The notes beneath the pieces were generated by a model. It searched no databases and had not been told where the DNA came from. It was given only the letters and a program-made list of their open reading frames with translations. Source: Gautieria morchelliformis (lineage: Eukaryota > Basidiomycota > Agaricomycetes > Gomphales > Gomphaceae). From it: a stretch of DNA of 64,000 nt. The stretch's first letter is position 1; each line of letters begins with the position of its first letter. Position numbers and translations under genes: made by a program. This document shows positions 8,778-19,400 of this stretch, piece after piece. The stretch spans positions 1 through 64,000 of the forward strand of contig WHVA01000359.1 of assembly GCA_015179125.1 (NCBI GenBank), in the 5' to 3' direction.

Positions 8778-10000
8778 ATGCCGCACTTTCTGCCTGAACA
8801 CCAACGGCAGCGTCAAACCTACTCTGAAGACCTTCGAAAACGAGTAATATATCAACGGTTCACGTGGGAGAAGAAGATCGACGAAATCGCGCTCGATCTG
8901 AACATGTCAAAACATGTGGTCGAGCGCATCCTCCATCTATGGTGTACTACTGGCGAGGTTATGTCGCAGGAACCTGGCAAGAAAGGCAAAAGGAGGAAGA
9001 TCATGACTCAAGAGGAATTGGAGGCAAGTAACAGGTCTTTCTGCCGTAGATTAAATGTACTCATAACTCCTTATCCTAGTTTCTTCTTCAACTTACAGAG
9101 GAGTTCCCTGACCTATATCTGGATGAGATACAGGGCCTATTGCAGTATCTGTATGGTGTGACGGTTGGAATTAGTACTATATGGGATACAATGACAGGCC
9201 TCGGCCTCACACGCAAAAGGTATGCCTCAATATATTCTTTTGCGTCATCCAATCTAATCAGCCTCTTTGTAGCTATCCAAGGTTGCTGCCGAGCGTAATG
9301 CAAACCTTCGAAGTCTATACTGTTTCAGGATTGGTCACGAGAGTCCCGAGCATTTGGTATTTGTCGACGAGAGTCGAATTGATTGTCGCACCACATATCG
9401 CCTGAATGGATGGGCTGCGAAGGGAAAAAGAGCTTCAGTAAAAGCTCGCTTCGTCCGAGGGACTGGGTAAGTACCTTCTCATTTGTTCATTTGCTGCTGA
9501 CTTACGCATGATCTAGTTATTCAGTCCTTCCTGCCCTCAGCGCTGAGGGTATCATATATTCCGACGTGCGTGAAGGCGCCTACGATATGGATGCATTTGT
9601 TCAGTTTATCCATGACCTGATGCCCCATATGAACCCATGGCCCCTACCACGCAGCGTGCTTGTGATGGACAATTGCGCCATTCATCATTCAGAAGAAGTG
9701 GCAGAACTTTGCCAGAAACAGTAAGTTTTCTTCTCCTAGTCTTCTGTATATCTCAAGGGAGGCTGAATCTTATGACAGCGGTGTCCGGCTATACTACTTA
9801 CCGCCTTATTCACCAGACTTCAACCCAATAGAGGAACCATTTTCTTTCCTGAAAGCCCACCTCCGGTGCCATGGTTCAGACTTTCGTGCAGCGATTGATT
9901 CTAAGGATGAGGGGCAATCTTGTTGTTCTTTCATAGTGCTCTTGCCACCATTACTCCAAAACACTGTGAAGGCTGGATGACCCATTCAAGGTATTTGTAG
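8778..10000 (+). pseudogene. Tc1/IS630 (DD34E) transposase, interrupted
   Basis: Start MPHFLPEHQ at 8778. The N-terminus is a helix-turn-helix region (TYSEDLRKRVIYQ, ALDLNMSKHVVERILHLW). The catalytic core is spread over five exons: FVDES (first Asp, about 9358), VMDNCAIHH (second Asp, about 9665), and [13 protein letters not shown] (Glu, 34 residues after the second Asp). Splices at 9028/9098, about 9470/9516 and about 9721/9778 keep frame with GT-AG ends. The exon 2-3 junction (donor 9220, acceptor near 9278) cannot be spliced in phase, and the C-terminus shifts frame before a family-like end ([12 protein letters not shown], stop at 10,000). The key residues survive, but the gene is probably dead as it stands. 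It would cut and join the inverted repeats of the unit around it. Confidence 0.8.
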
Positions 10001-10606
10001 ATGCAAGCAGCCTTGTAGTAGCAGTGTAGCACTTCATCACAATTGTAACCTCATATGCCCCTCTGAAAATTATGTTGCAAGGTTTTTATTAGCTAGTCAG
10101 TGTTGCCATGACAAGCTCAGAGTTGGGTTGAGCCTGTGTTTATTCAAGCTAGATGACTGGTTCAGTGTCACCAGATATTCAGGGCTCATGTGGCATCATC
10201 ATGTTTGATGTCACTTCAAGGATCATGTATAAGAATGTACACATGACATTCTGACCTGAGGGGCCTGTTGGCTGACCAGTGTGGCCAGACTATTCAGGGC
10301 CCGTGCGGCACTGTCATGTTTGATGTGTAGTAACTCGGTTTGGGAAAGTAGGAAGTTATAGACCAGTAGTTCGATGGATGGAACCTTCAGGAGACTATTT
10401 GGTGTTCTCCTCAGTGATAGTCAACATTAGTAATATAAGGGAAAGCTACCTATTTAGTGTTCTACATGCTTTTTCAGTTAAATACTACGAAGATACACTA
10501 TTAAACTCACCTCCTCAGTGATAGTCAACACTGAGGAGGGAAGGGCATGCATTGGCCTGTTTCACTCGCATATACGAAGTTCTGGCATGCACGTCAGGCA
10601 ATGGTG
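10001..10606. other. Noncoding, repeat-bearing stretch
   Basis: No gene. It holds minisatellite unit 1 (10200-10328) and a short inverted repeat, ctcctcagtg (10511-10520) against cactgaggag (10529-10538). A partial copy of the same motif lies near 10,415-10,435. Confidence 0.5.
10200..10328 (+). repeat. Minisatellite unit (about 115 bp), block 1
   Basis: The unit begins catgtttgatgtcacttcaa and includes gaggggcctgttggctgacc and gtggccagactattcaggg. One full copy and the first bases of a second are present. The same unit recurs twice in tandem at 12,051-12,269. The array has been split by about 1.7 kb that includes a gypsy fragment. Confidence 0.75.
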
Positions 10607-11061
10607 TAAAGGTCAAAGATGACATGGCAAGGTACTACAACCAACACCGGGTTCCGGAGTACCAAATTGGAGACAAGGTATATTTGGACACAAGTGATAT
10701 CCGCACCACATGCCCTTCACAGAAGCTTGCCCACCGCTACCTTGGGCCCTTCACAGTGATGCGGAGGGTCAGATGAAATGTGTACCATCTCCGACTTCCA
10801 AACTCCATGTCCCACCTCCACCTGTCTTCAATGTAGTGAAGTTGCTCCCAGCACCGGGGGATCCAATTCCAGGCTGGAGGTCTCATCCGCCACCTCCACT
10901 GGAAATTGTAGATGGGGAAGAGCATTATGTGGTGGAACAGATCCTGGAGAGCCAGTTCGTGCAAGGACGATTCCAATTCCTCGTGAAATGGGAAGGATAT
11001 GGGTATGAGGAAAATTCATGGGTCCCGGAGCAAGACGTCTCTGCCCCGGACAAACTCTGAG
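10607..11061 (+). pseudogene. Gypsy pol fragment (integrase end and chromodomain)
   Basis: Closely matches the 3-prime part of pol in the 850-7,078 element, but on the plus strand. It starts inside the integrase C-terminal region (DDMARYYNQHRV), lacks the Pro-Ala pair of the intact copy, shifts frame near 10,770 and then carries a recognisable chromodomain (VEQILESQF ... LVKWEGYGYEENSWVPE) ending about 11,061. Everything 5-prime of this has been lost. Confidence 0.88.
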
Positions 11062-11166
11062 AGTTCTACAGGACACACCCTGGAGCCCCTCATTGAATCC
11101 ATTCGCTAGCCTTTCAATCCCTCGTGTCCCGTGCTTCGAGGATGCAGCACACTAGAGGTGGGGTGA

Positions 11167-11588
11167 TGTCAGGGAACACCCTGTTTTCCAGTTCCGACCA
11201 CACCAAATTCTGACTCCATTTCCAACTCCGCTTCCAGTTCTGCTTCCATCTCTGACTCCGCTTTCAGAAATGATTCCGCTTCTGGGAGAACTTCCACATG
11301 TTCTGTTTGCCTTGCCAATTCCACTCCAATTTCTGACTTCCGCTCTCGGAACAGTGTCGGAAGTCAAGCGACTCGTGTAGTATGTGGCATCAAGGGTCGA
11401 TCAAGGGTCAGGGACGTCAGGGGGATGCAGGGTTGATGGCGAGTGCCGAGTGTTGTCCCTGGCTGCAGACTAGTGTAGTATAATACGGGCTCACTGACAT
11501 TGGGGGTCCTTAGACTTTTCTCTTTGGATTTCCCCTTGTCAATTGGGTGGTAGTGTGACCTCCACAGCCAGCTAGGGTTGCCCTTACA
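11167..11588 (+). repeat. 3-prime LTR of the truncated gypsy copy
   Basis: Runs from TGTCAGGGAACACC to GTTGCCCTTACA, about 422 bp, and is clearly related to the reverse complement of the 480-bp LTR at 850-1329 but shorter and diverged. No matching duplication can be tested because the 5-prime end is missing. Confidence 0.85.
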
Positions 11589-12050
11589 GGTGTGCAGTCA
11601 GGATACAAATAGATGAAATGCATATACAATAGAATAAAGGAGGAGTGCGAACATGAAACAATGTGGGGGAAAGAGCACAAAGGTACCTATGCAAGAAAAC
11701 ACGCTTTCAGACCTGCATACATGTTACCCTGCATGGACTCTTGGTCTGCTGGGTCAATCTCACATGATCTACAGGTAGGACGTCCCGCGAATGCATCCTG
11801 GCCATAGGAACACCAAGAGGGGGTTGAATTGGGAAGGTGAAAGGGCCAGTGATGAACATCATGCCAGGTAAAGGATGTTGATCGTGTTTGATGGTGTGCC
11901 TATTGGTGAATGATGCGAGTAGTGAATGGTCATTTCGGTGAATTCAGCGAAGAGAGAACGGAGTGAACATAGAGGTAGAGGGATAAAAAGGGAAAAAGGG
12001 GGTAACTTAATACAAGAATAAATGGGTCATGACACACATATGCACCCAAC
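11589..12050. other. Noncoding spacer
   Basis: No gene, terminal repeat or strong structure seen. Base composition is balanced. Short open frames here have no recognisable content. Confidence 0.4.
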
Positions 12051-12269
12051 ATGATGTCACTTCAAGGATCACATATAAGAACGTACACATTTGATATTCT
12101 GACCCGAGGGGCCTGTTGGCTGACCAGTGTGGCCAGACTATTCAGCCCGTGTGGCATTGTCATGTTTGATGTCACTTCAAGGATCACATATAAGAACATA
12201 CATATTTGACATTCTGACCTGAGGGGCCTGTTGGCCGATCAGTGTGGCCAGACTATTCAGGGCTCATGT
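12051..12269 (+). repeat. Minisatellite units 2 and 3 (about 110 bp each)
   Basis: Two tandem copies of the unit at 10,200, starting at about 12,051 and 12,161. The third is interrupted at 12,269 by a foldback element. After that element the unit sequence seems to resume (ggcatcatcatgtttg, from about 12,623). Confidence 0.75.
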
Positions 12270-12620
12270 CACTGGAGGCATATAAAAATTTTCTGGTCTG
12301 AAAAACTATCCAAAAACCTGTAAAGATATTCCAAATTTTTTTAGTGTTTTTAATGTAAAAAAACTTTGACAAAATTTTGTGCTTTTTTTAGAATTTGTTG
12401 AGCAAGAAAATTGTAAAAAAAATTTAAAGTTTTTTGCAGGGTTTTTTTATGTGTTTTTATAAGTTTCTTTGTGAAAACACAAAGAAACTGATAAAAAACC
12501 CTGAAAAAAACTTTGAACTTTTTTACAATTTTCTTGCTCAACAAGCTCTAATAAAAACATAATTTATTACAGTTTTTTGAACAGTTTTTCAGACAAGAAA
12601 AACTTTATATGCCTGCAGTG
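12270..12620. mobile_element. Foldback MITE, 351 bp
   Basis: The ends are inverted: CACTGGAGGCATATAAA on the left and CACTGCAGGCATATAAA as the reverse complement of the right. Most of the element is one long AT-rich inverted repeat with its centre near gtttctttgtgaaaacacaa (about 12,462-12,490). There is no coding capacity. It interrupts a minisatellite copy. A clean target duplication is not evident (left ...catgt, right tgggg...). Confidence 0.75.
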
Positions 12621-12702
12621 TGGGGCATCATCATGTTTGCATCATCATGCTTTTGTTCCTCACTTCAGTGTTTCTTTCCATGAACTCAAGATGTAGATTT
12701 CC

Positions 12703-14676
12703 CTAGCACTTGTGACAAACTATAGCCTTCTTGGCCCCCTTCTTTGAGCGACTCAACGGCGAGCCATGCGATGCTGGTGATGGGGGCCCCGAGGCTCTCC
12801 TCTCCGCAAATCTACCGTGCAGAAAATCGAACCTGGAATATTGGAGGCCTTGAGCCTCTAACTCTGCGAGCCAAACACCGATAGTGGGAGTGGGAGCGTT
12901 CTGCAAGAGAGGGTTGGCCTTGACATCGGGACTTGCCACGCGATCACTAGATGGCGGCGAGCGCGATCGCATTCTCTTTGGCGGTCGCAAGGAGGGGCGG
13001 AGGATCTGGATAAGCTCAGGGGGGAAGTTGATGTTGATAGGAGGAGGTGGGGGGATCTGCTGAGGTGCTGGGGGCTCACTGAAATACCATGCTCCACCTC
13101 GACGCAAAGGAGGCTCAGGCATTGAATTCGCAATGCCAGCGTTCACATGAAAGAACTTGAAGTACTCCACCTTCGGTGGGGTGTTCAGATCAACGCCTGG
13201 CGCATTTTTCAACTAATAATAATAATTAGTAAAAGAAGAAAAGAAGAAAAAAAAGAAAGAAAAAAAGAATAAAAATTTTCTCGCACCAGCTCGAGCACCC
13301 ATATCAGCTCTCCTTCGAAGTTAAGCACTTTGTGGTACCCATTAAGGGCACGTACTAAGCATATTGAACCTGGATGTTGTTTGCAAGACCAGGCGGCGAG
13401 TAATTGCTTGAGTTGAGCCTGGTATGCCTCGGTCTTCGTGTCATCGAGGCCGTGTTTATGGAGGGGGTGTTTGGTTTGGTCGGGTGGTTTTGGCGTGGGG
13501 AAGGGGTTAACAAGCTCTTTCTTCTTTGCCTTCGGTTTACTTGTGGTGACGGTCTGAGCCCTGACCGCTTCCTCTAAAAACTGGAAAAACTATAAAATTG
13601 CAATTGATTAGTGCAAAAATGTAAAAGAAATAAAAATTACTTACCTTGGGCATGAGAACAATCTCAATGGCGGCTTCAGAACCCCTTTTTGCCACCTGAC
13701 TGGCCCACTCATCCTTCAAAGTGATCCAATCGTTCTCGGTTTCCAGGGCGAAACACCATTTGGCCGGATCCTTGTAGAAGTGGGTCACCAGACCCGCTCG
13801 CTTCTCCTCGGGTATGGCGTAGAGCCCTAGGACCTCGTGGATGGTAGTCTTCACGATGTGGAGGGTGCTTGTCGGCTTGAGAAAATGCGTGCGATTGACA
13901 ATAACGCCGACCTGGTTACGAAAAGGGATGATAAATTTCATTTCTGTAGATAAAGTGTCAGGTAAACATCACAAATATACAATAAAACACTTACTATCAG
14001 GCATAGAAACCACTGCCTTTGCTTTGGCCGCCGCTTTACCCTTCTTCTTGGGAGGCTCGACCGGAGAGGAGAGCGGTTCCATGTCGCTGTCGGGATTATC
14101 GTCGCTGCTGGGGGACTCGAAGTCTTCTGACAGGTCTGCGACCTCTTCCTCCTCGTCCTCTTCTCTCTCAGAGTCTCCAAACACATCGGCACGCCCAAGG
14201 TCATCCTCACTGACTAACCCCAACCCTGGCTCTCGATCCCCCTCATCCTCCTGGTCCCCCTGGTCCCCCTCGTCCCCCTTTTGCTGGTCCTCCTTGGGAA
14301 TTGTGCTGAGAACGAGGCGGCCAACGATAGCGTCAGCGGCACCGGTTTTCCTGGTTGCAGGGTCGCCGGACTTGGAGGGCCCTTTGGAGGCAGAGGTGGA
14401 TGTTGGGGCAATAGAGGGAAGGGGGTCTTTGGCAACGGGTGGTTTGGAGGTGGAACCATCGTCAGTAGCCGGCACCTTGCTGCCTGCCTTCGTCTTTGAG
14501 GCAGGAGGTCGAATTGGGGGGATCACACCAGCGTCACGCAGTCGAGCTGACAGTGTGTGACTACACTTGCCATCGACGATGAGAGCAGGGTCAACCGAGT
14601 CCCGCTGGCGGGTTTTCAGCATGTTTGAATCCCCAAGTAGCTCAGCTTTAGCTTTCTTTTTCTTTTTGCCAGCCAT
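12703..14676 (-). CDS. Uncharacterised 594-residue protein, four exons, inside the Tc1-like unit
   Basis: Exons are 13995-14676, 13645-13943, 13287-13580 and 12703-13212. All three introns have GT-AG ends, and the phases add up to an uninterrupted 594 codons from ATG at 14676 (MAGKKKKKAKAEL). The N-terminus is Lys-rich and could be a nuclear signal. Residues about 140-225 are strongly acidic, followed by a second Lys-rich patch (PPKKKGKAAAKAK). The middle (FIIPFRNQ ... AWSCKQHPGSICLV ... FEGELIWVLEL) looks globular. The C-terminus is Pro-rich and ends IVCHKC. I do not recognise a family. Its position between the inverted repeats suggests a passenger gene or part of an undescribed element. That it keeps intact splice phases argues for recent selection. 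Confidence 0.6.
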
Positions 14677-15205
14677 GAGAGGGTTATAGATAAAGCAGAA
14701 GAGAGGAAGGTGTCGAGTGGTTGTGGTAGGAGGGAAGGCTGCTCGTCGTGTGTGGCAGGAGCGAGGCTGCAACGAGGCGCCAGGCAGTCACGTGACTCAG
14801 TCGCACTACCCCGCGTCATAGCACAACGCGCTGCTGTCATGCCAGGTATGCTGAAACTACAGGTATTATATTTTGTTATGTATAAATATGTACTTTATTC
14901 TTATGTAAAGCTGAGGACTTGATGTAGAAGGCTAAAAGGGCTGGGAGCAGGCAAACAGACATGCACATGATGCACCTCTTCCCCCTTCCACAGCCAGATG
15001 ATTTCACCCTTGTTTTCTGTTTAAAACATTTGTATATGTATATTACTATAATCTGACCAATTTATGGCCTTTATTGAAAGAATTTGAGGTCATAATGATG
15101 CATATAAGTGAAATTATCCACATATTAAATAAATCATAATAAGCCAAAATTTGTATATATAATGTTAGCTAATATATAGTACAGATTATATACAAAGTAT
15201 AAACC
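14677..15205. other. AT-rich noncoding stretch
   Basis: Upstream side of the 594-residue gene, so its promoter should lie here. The sequence becomes AT-rich from about 14,860. No coding frame or repeat was recognised before the right inverted repeat. Confidence 0.4.
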
Positions 15206-15302
15206 CTTAATCTCCAATGGTTGTGGAGATACAGGTCGATTCTTGTAGGCGGCACCGGGTGGCATGAATTTCATACTCCGCCTTGTGTACCCGAAACAGC
15301 TG
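15206..15302 (-). repeat. Right terminal inverted repeat of the Tc1-like unit
   Basis: Inverted copy of 8245-8341 that ends in CAGCTG at 15297-15302 and is followed by TA. Confidence 0.75.
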
Positions 15303-16323
15303 TAAGCTCAAGTTGTTATTAATTTTAGCAGAGTCAAGATTATCTATTTTTCGAAAAATGTCAAAAAATGCACTGTGTATTTAAGCTGGAGCTGTTGTCA
15401 ATTTTCACAAAGTCAGGATAATTTATTGACATCTATCAAAAAATGTCAAAAAAGTACAGTACATTGAAGCAGAAGCCGTTATTAATGCCCAGCCGAAGCC
15501 AGAGAAGCCCAGAGAGTGACAGAGAAACCCAGAGCCCAGCCAAAGCTATGGCATAGTAAGCCAGCCACCAGTATAGGTAAGCAGCTTTACAGTAAATAAA
15601 ACAACAAAACAAACCACATTTAAAACAGAACCTATTGCCATTAATTTTAGAAGAAACTTATTGATGTCTATTTTCAAAAAAAAACCTGAACAATATATAT
15701 ATTAAAATACTTTTTTTTCAGCAAGCTCTTGGGATTTTATTTACATCTATCTTCGAAAAAAAAAAATCACAAAAATATAAAGCACATATGTGACAATACA
15801 ATATGATGAAAAAAAAAAGGAACCACTAAAATTACAAACACAAATAAAACAAAATTCATGGCAATGCATTAAAAAAGAGACATTTCCTACCAATAGAAAG
15901 CCAGCCAAGCAAACCAATAGATAGCCAGCCTGCCAAAGCAATAGACAGCCAGCCAGCTAAAGGAGGAGACACCAGACAGAGCAGACAGAGCAAACAGAGC
16001 AGACAGCAGAGAGAGGAATTGCCAGTCAAACAGATTCCTAGTGTTCTAGGCTTACCGTTCTGCCTTTATATACCGCCCGCGCATGTCATGCACGGACCAC
16101 GCTCGCATATGCACGCGATGCTCGCGAACGGGTCATGTGACCGCTGCGCAGCATTCATGCTCACAGCTGCGCCACTCGCCGCTGACCTAAAGAGAGAGCG
16201 CTGGAGCTGGCAGACCAGCGTAAACCGGTGATAGGGGCTCGCGGCTGCACCACGACAAACTAATGACCAAGCATTGGTCAGCATGGCCACAACCTCCCAC
16301 CGAGCTACTTTCATATGGCAGAA
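15303..16323 (-). mobile_element. 5-prime leader of a third Helitron copy (truncated)
   Basis: On the minus strand this starts at about 16,322 with TC and aligns to the 5-prime ends of the two Helitrons downstream (AAAG-AGCTCGGTGGG-GTTGTGG; GACCAATGCTTGGTCATTAG; GCAGCCGCGAGCCCCT). It then becomes AT-rich, with simple repeats (agacagagc-type, 15,960-16,010) and about 80-bp microrepeats from 15,303 to 15,470. It continues at 8161-8244 on the other side of the Tc1-like unit. Its Rep/helicase ORF and 3-prime end are absent. Confidence 0.65.
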
Positions 16324-16334
16324 CTAGGTGGGTA

Positions 16335-16351
16335 CCCGCGCTTCGCGCGGG
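16335..16351 (-). other. 3-prime terminal hairpin of Helitron A
   Basis: cccgcgc-ttc-gcgcggg, 7-bp stem, 7 nt from the terminal CTAG. Such hairpins end rolling-circle transfer in Helitrons. The identical hairpin occurs at 22344-22360. Confidence 0.85.
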
Positions 16352-16472
16352 GGTGTAGGTCAAACGCATCGGTAAGGTCAAGTGCATTGGGGAAAATAAA
16401 AGTAACCAATTTGCATCAAGTAAAATCAAGTAACACACATAAACCATATCAAGAGAAGTGGATATAATAAAA

Positions 16473-19400
16473 TCAAGGAGCTCTAAGTAATACATCTTTA
16501 TATACAATGTTGGTTGTGTCCAAACCCTCCTCAAGCAAGACCTTCACTCTGTTCCAATTGGTCCCTCTTGATACACCAACATACAACTGACCATGTCCAA
16601 ACACTGGATATCTCAGGTCCAGCCCAACCGTACCCAAAGACTGTCCTTGAGACTTGTTGATAGTCATTGCAAATGCCAAACGCACTGGAAACTGCCTCCT
16701 TTGCAGCACAAATGGCAACTCTCCCTCTGATGGCTTAATGATGATCCTGGGGATGAAAGCAATATTGCCTGCACATGGACCTGAGATGATCCTGACCTCC
16801 AACACTCTAATGCTTATCCTCACCAACCGCAACCTTGTCCCATTGCATAGTCCTTGCTTCTGATCCAAATTGCGCAACAGCATCAGAGGCACTCCAGGCT
16901 TGACTTCCAAGCGAGCAGGAGGAAGACTGCCCATCTCTATGGAATTCAGATACTCCACAGGATACCGATCTGCATCATCGGATTCTTCAATGGAATTTGC
17001 GCAGTGCAAGACCTGAGCATCACCTGGAAACTCCCTAAACACCATGGAATTGATCTCATTGACCTCAGTGTTTCTGGCACAGAGGATGGCACGCTCCAGA
17101 AAGTAATTGTCCTGGACAGGGACTTGATTGCCAATGCCAGGGTATATTTCCTGGATCAGATCTTCAATTCCAGGGCCACAAACCATGTGAGGAGGGAGTG
17201 AGCACGTATGATCTAGGGGGAGATCCTTTCCCTGGCCCACATTCTGCAGCCATTCTGCAAACCTGGCTCTGTCAGGGTCATTTCTCACCCGCATGTTCTC
17301 TGTCAGATGGAGGACCTTGATCTTTGGCCACAGATATGACTTCTGAAGGGTAGCTCCCACGATATCCTCCTTGGAGCCTTTAGGGACAATTGGGAGAGTC
17401 TGCTGAAAGTCACCTCCAAAGGCGACTGTGATGCCACCAAAGGGTCTGTCAGGCTGGTCAAGGAAATCCCTCAGTGTCCTGTCAATGGCCTCTATGGCAT
17501 GGCGATGCTGCATTGCAGCCTCATCCCAGATGAGGAGACTGGCCTGTCTCAGCATGCCAGCCTTGTCAGAGTTCTTTTTGATGGAGGAGAAAGAGCGCTC
17601 ATGGACAGGAATGGGAATTCCAAGCATGCTATGAGAGGTTGTACCCTTAGTGAGGATAAGTGCAGCCATTGCAGATGAGGCTACTGCAATCACAATGAGG
17701 CTCTCCGCTCTACAGGAGTGGATTAGAGTGTTCCATGTGAATGATTTCCCGGCGCCACCTGAGCCAGTGACAAAAAACATTTGTCCATCAGGTTTCCCAT
17801 GAGCATCTCTGGTCAGTGCCGACCGTAATATCTGATCATGCGTGGACCTTTGCCCCTCATTCAGCCTGGGAACCTCCTCATCAGCCATGTTCCTCTCTTC
17901 AACACGGTCATAGTCCCTCTGCTCAGCTATGAACCTGTTTCCAATGAGGGCCTCCCACTCGCCTGCCACCCGAGGCATATCATCAAAGCTGCTCAAGGAC
18001 ATTCCACCCTGCTGGAGGATTTTTTCCAAGAGAAAGAGGCCAAAATCATAAACCTGATCGTCCTGTGGATCCTGCATACCATGTCTGATTTGGAGCTGAT
18101 GTCTGAGATCATCACATATGTGCTCCCTGAAGCCATCCCATAGTCTGCCGGGCCCGATGGATTGCAATGGCCAAGGATGGTGGCAAAGAGATGTCTGAGC
18201 TGAGCACCTGTTTTCATGCACTGGCTTCCTGGAGACACAACCTCAACTCCTGATCATCATCCAGAAGTCCCCTTGCACGACAGGCCTCCTTGTAAGTAGC
18301 ATATTGTATGCCATCCACCGACCTAAGCTCCTCAAAGGATCTAGCCCCCTTGACCACTGTGAGGAGAGTCCGCACAAAAAATCTCTCTCCTGATCTAGGG
18401 TTTGCAAAGTGAAGGCGACCGATGCTATAACCTCCTTGGCGTGGTGTCCATACCTTGTCCTGTGAGTGCCAGGTAAAATGCTCAGGAAACTCCACATAGA
18501 GCAGATCACGTGCTTCAGGGTAGATATCATTGGCCTCAAAGTAAGCCATGAGCGGTGTCTTTTTCGCCTCAGCCCTTTCCAGGATGTTGTCCACATCCTG
18601 GTTGGGATCAAAGATGATTGTGTGGTGGTCCTTTTCATGGACTGGCAGTGCCATGACTGCAGGCACCTGGGTGTGGATTTCCCGCTCCAGCAACCTCCAA
18701 CAGGCCTCATGAGCACTGACATAGCGAGCGTCCAGGTACTGCTTAATTTCATCCTGGGTGCGACCAAACTCCATGGTGGTCCGATCATGGCCCTTGTAGA
18801 GATACTTGTGGATATACTTGATACACCTCACATTGATGGTGAGTTCAGGGTTGATGTGACACCAGAATTTGAGCAAGAGCAGGGCAGAGTATGGCACAAC
18901 CCATCTGTTGTCCAGCATGTCACCTCTGACATTGTGCAGCCTTCCATCATTGCGACGACGATATTTTGGATATCCATCCTCATTCAGACTGGTTTCCTCA
19001 CAGAATGGCTTTGGGAAGTTTTTCTTGCACTTGCCATTTTCCATGCAGGGTGCGTTTGGTTTCATTTGTCCACAGGGACCATGTGTCATCAGCTCACAGA
19101 CCAACCGGTAGAGGACAGGATGAGTCTCTGGATCAGGGAACTCTGCCGAAATCATTGAATCCACCTCATGTGGATGTCTGATCTTGGAATCTCTTTCAAA
19201 CCAGATAAGAATATGCATGTGTGGGAGTCCCCTTTTCTGGAATTCAATGGTGTGGACGCGAGTGACGGTTTCCCCAAAAATCTTTTCCTTGACGATCAAG
19301 TCAATGAGGTATTTCTTTTGAGCTGGAACACCCGCGACACCAGGTCAGGTCTGTCCTGAGGAGTTTGTCCGGGCAACAATGCATCCAATACCTCCTGCCA

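Larger units (their letters stand above)
8245..15302. mobile_element. 7.06-kb Tc1/IS630-type unit with passenger DNA
   Basis: Both ends start CAGCTGTTTCGGGTACACAA, inverted, and both are bordered by TA (8243-8244 and 15303-15304). The inverted repeats run about 97 bp at roughly 80% match. Removing the unit with one TA restores an 80-bp tandem microrepeat, so the whole 7 kb behaves as one insertion. Inside are a decayed DD34E transposase, a truncated gypsy copy, minisatellite blocks, a foldback MITE and a four-exon gene of unknown function on the other strand. Normal Tc1/IS630 elements are 1.5-2 kb, so this one has grown by nested insertion, gene capture or both. Confidence 0.7.

Noticed and set aside
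12265-12625. A target duplication for the 351-bp MITE.
   Set aside because: Left CATGT and right TGGGG do not match. The interrupted minisatellite unit shows the site, but I cannot define the duplication.
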